In this document: piece after piece, positions 53,951 to 55,543 of the stretch
Layout: every line of letters starts with the position of its first letter
Position numbering within the stretch: position 1 is the stretch's first letter
Source of the DNA: Acinetobacter piscicola
GTDB lineage: Bacteria; Pseudomonadota; Gammaproteobacteria; Pseudomonadales; Moraxellaceae
DNA length: 55,543 nt
Assembly (NCBI RefSeq): GCF_002233755.1
Contig: NZ_NIFO01000026.1
Location: 1-55,543, forward strand
Reading direction: 5' to 3'
Made by a program: the position numbers and the translations under genes
Notes under the pieces: generated by a model
What the model was told of the DNA's origin: nothing
The model's input: only the letters and a program-made list of their open reading frames with translations
Database searches by the model: none

Positions 53951-55543
53951 TCAATCAAAAAGGTCATTATGTTTTAACAAAGACTCATCACGAGTGAAAG
54001 GTTGATTCCATTTGAGTTCGGAAGTCTTTAGTAGATTATTAAAATCTTTAATTTTATCGATATTAAAAATTGCATTAGCAAGTCCTCCCGAAAGCCCAAT
54101 ATCTCCTCGTTTGCCTATTGGAAGCTCCCATATCGGAGACAACATCGGATTTAAAGAAATTTTACGGCTAATCTTTAGATTATTACGATTAGGTCGACCG
54201 CTTTTGATTTCAAATACAAATGAATAATTAAGAGCACTTTGTAGAATGGCTTTTGCTGAAGAACTTAGATCATCATCAGGAAAACTAATTGTAAGAGGAG
54301 ATGATTCGGGTATGTTTAGCGAAAAACGTGCTACGCGTAACAGATCAGCCATATTTTTAACAGCTATTCTTGCTAAATCTGATGGGCGTCCGAAATTAGA
54401 ATCTTGTTCGAACAAGAATCTAGCTGAATTAACAGCTGCTTTACTTTGATTCTCAATTGATAATGGTGCTCCATTTATAAAATCGAGTTTTTTAAAACGA
54501 GCAATATCATAAGCTGAGCTCAATATGCTTAATAAATTTCGAGGATTTCCATTAGACATTTCAATAAATGAGTCAAAACCACAATAAATCATTGGTTTAG
54601 CTGAATCTTTATTTAATTGAGCGATGAGATCTTTTGCATAGTGAGAATACGATTCTTTATAGGATTTTACAGTCAAACTTTTAGGTTTATCCAAATAAAT
54701 ACATGCATTTCCATGGATTTTTTTAGCGATATCTAAATAATTTTCTTCGTTGTTAAAATCTTTACAAAATCTTAAAATATTATGCTTTTTTATTAAAATT
54801 GGAAAATTATTAACTAAAGTATTAGTAATTAAGTCGACATCTTCTTTTTGAAAAATCTGAGGAATTTCTCGCAAAGTATCTTTAAAGTTATTTATAAACT
54901 TTAAATTATCGTCACTATTTTGCATATTTAGGAAGTTTATAAAGCTTTCATAATAATTGTTCGAATTGATATTTTGGAAGCATGCTGAAATGTTGAAAGA
55001 TGAATCCGAAGTCACTTTTTCATAGAGTAATCTTGCTCTTATAAATGAATATGCAAAATTTTTATAATTTTGAGCTTCCTGAAGTAGGTCATCTAGATAT
55101 GTGATTTTAAATTCAACATCTTCACGGTTTTCTTCTCCATCTCCAATAGTGGCATATGTTTTTAAAGCATAAAGCCGCCCGCTTATCCTGAATGCAATTA
55201 GTCCTGAATTATACCTAATTAAACTTTGTATTACTTGTTGTTGGCTTTCAGAAAAAAAATTTTCTATTTCATCTATCAAATAAATTAAATTAATTTTTGT
55301 TAGTGATGGGTGCCATAAGTTAATTGCATTTTTAATATTTATTGATAAATCTCCTAGTGAAAATGGAGGGTTAACATTAAGTTGATTTGTAAATGCAAAG
55401 TTATTAATGGCATCATTTATAGATTTTATTTCATTGTGTATCCAACCTTTAAAAGATTCGATATCACTAAAAATTTTTAAATCATTTTCATTTAGAACAG
55501 TTTTAGCAAGATAATTTATAGGTGGTGTTTTAAAAAGTATGCT
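53951..55543 (-). CDS. AAA ATPase, ORC/Cdc6-like family, N-terminus outside window
   Basis: The frame is open from the window edge (55543) to the TGA at 53951, giving 530 visible residues. No stop occurs in the 88 codons before the first in-window start-like codon, so the gene begins outside. A Walker B motif, INLIYLIDEIENFF, is encoded around 55260-55295. It is followed by QQQVIQSLIRYNSGLIAFRI and a Gly/Glu loop (IGDGEENRED), an arrangement I associate with ORC/Cdc6-like bacterial ATPases found in defence islands. The Walker A must lie upstream, unseen. The C-terminal half is helical with a winged-helix-like end. Very AT-rich. Confidence 0.75.
   Translation of the reverse strand, partial: SILFKTPPINYLAKTVLNENDLKIFSDIESFKGWIHNEIKSINDAINNFAFTNQLNVNPPFSLGDLSINIKNAINLWHPSLTKINLIYLIDEIENFFSESQQQVIQSLIRYNSGLIAFRISGRLYALKTYATIGDGEENREDVEFKITYLDDLLQEAQNYKNFAYSFIRARLLYEKVTSDSSFNISACFQNINSNNYYESFINFLNMQNSDDNLKFINNFKDTLREIPQIFQKEDVDLITNTLVNNFPILIKKHNILRFCKDFNNEENYLDIAKKIHGNACIYLDKPKSLTVKSYKESYSHYAKDLIAQLNKDSAKPMIYCGFDSFIEMSNGNPRNLLSILSSAYDIARFKKLDFINGAPLSIENQSKAAVNSARFLFEQDSNFGRPSDLARIAVKNMADLLRVARFSLNIPESSPLTISFPDDDLSSSAKAILQSALNYSFVFEIKSGRPNRNNLKISRKISLNPMLSPIWELPIGKRGDIGLSGGLANAIFNIDKIKDFNNLLKTSELKWNQPFTRDESLLKHNDLFD

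Overview
The window looks like chromosome of an Acinetobacter species. The base composition is AT-rich. The type VI secretion (T6SS) locus has the Acinetobacter layout: a TagX-type endopeptidase, an OmpA-type TagN, and no tssJ. The class C beta-lactamase is ADC-like, and the dapA-bamC-purC order and the RarA, ArgA and BamC proteins fit a gammaproteobacterium. I cannot name the species. There are no rRNA or tRNA genes, no CRISPR array and no intact insertion sequence.

Layout. (1) 1-278: one copy of a non-coding, MITE-like repeat, directly abutting the tagX stop codon. (2) 0.28-22.2 kb: a complete-looking T6SS core in two divergent operons. The left arm is clpV-tssA-tssK-tssL-(196-aa protein)-tagX. 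The right arm is asaA-like-tssB-tssC-hcp-tssE-tssF-tssG-(464-aa membrane protein)-tssM-tagF-tagN-PAAR. VgrG and effectors are not here. (3) 22.4-24.4 kb: an FMN reductase, an MTA/SAH-nucleosidase-like protein and a RutR-like regulator. (4) 24.8-29.7 kb: an alkanesulfonate operon with two SsuA-type binding proteins, SsuD, SsuC and SsuB, but no SsuE. (5) 30.0-38.9 kb, nearly all on the minus strand: argA, three RcnB-like periplasmic proteins, a 51-codon small gene, ahr, tag, a small unknown gene, an M23 lipoprotein, mutY, a HIT protein, a dienelactone hydrolase and a DUF1328 membrane peptide. (6) 39.2-44.8 kb, plus strand: a YcgN-like protein, an ADC-type beta-lactamase, rarA and a large secreted GDPD protein. 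(7) 44.8-45.2 kb: a second, inverted copy of the repeat, with a 12-bp flanking direct repeat. (8) 45.3-50.7 kb: purC-bamC-dapA, pncA, a BASS-family transporter, DUF523 and DUF4031.

(9) 50.8-55.5 kb is an accessory region. It holds a Bacteroidetes-type pdxJ, a decayed GNAT gene, and a gene-free stretch with five copies of a 20-bp motif. Next come a winged-helix/coiled-coil gene and a small XRE regulator that diverge from an operator resembling the C-box of restriction-modification controller proteins. Last is a minus-strand pair: an AAA ATPase that runs off the window edge and a Rossmann/CARF-like protein of unknown function.

The T6SS arms encode the sheath (TssB/C), tube (Hcp), baseplate (TssE/F/G/K), membrane complex (TssL/M), cap (TssA), recycling ATPase (ClpV), spike tip (PAAR) and accessory factors. 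The best candidate for something undescribed is the 52-55.5 kb module: an ATPase plus a putative sensor beside a controller-type switch, arranged like an anti-phage or mobile-element cargo locus. The best structural novelty is the pair of 328-bp-class repeats, each placed exactly after a TAA stop codon.
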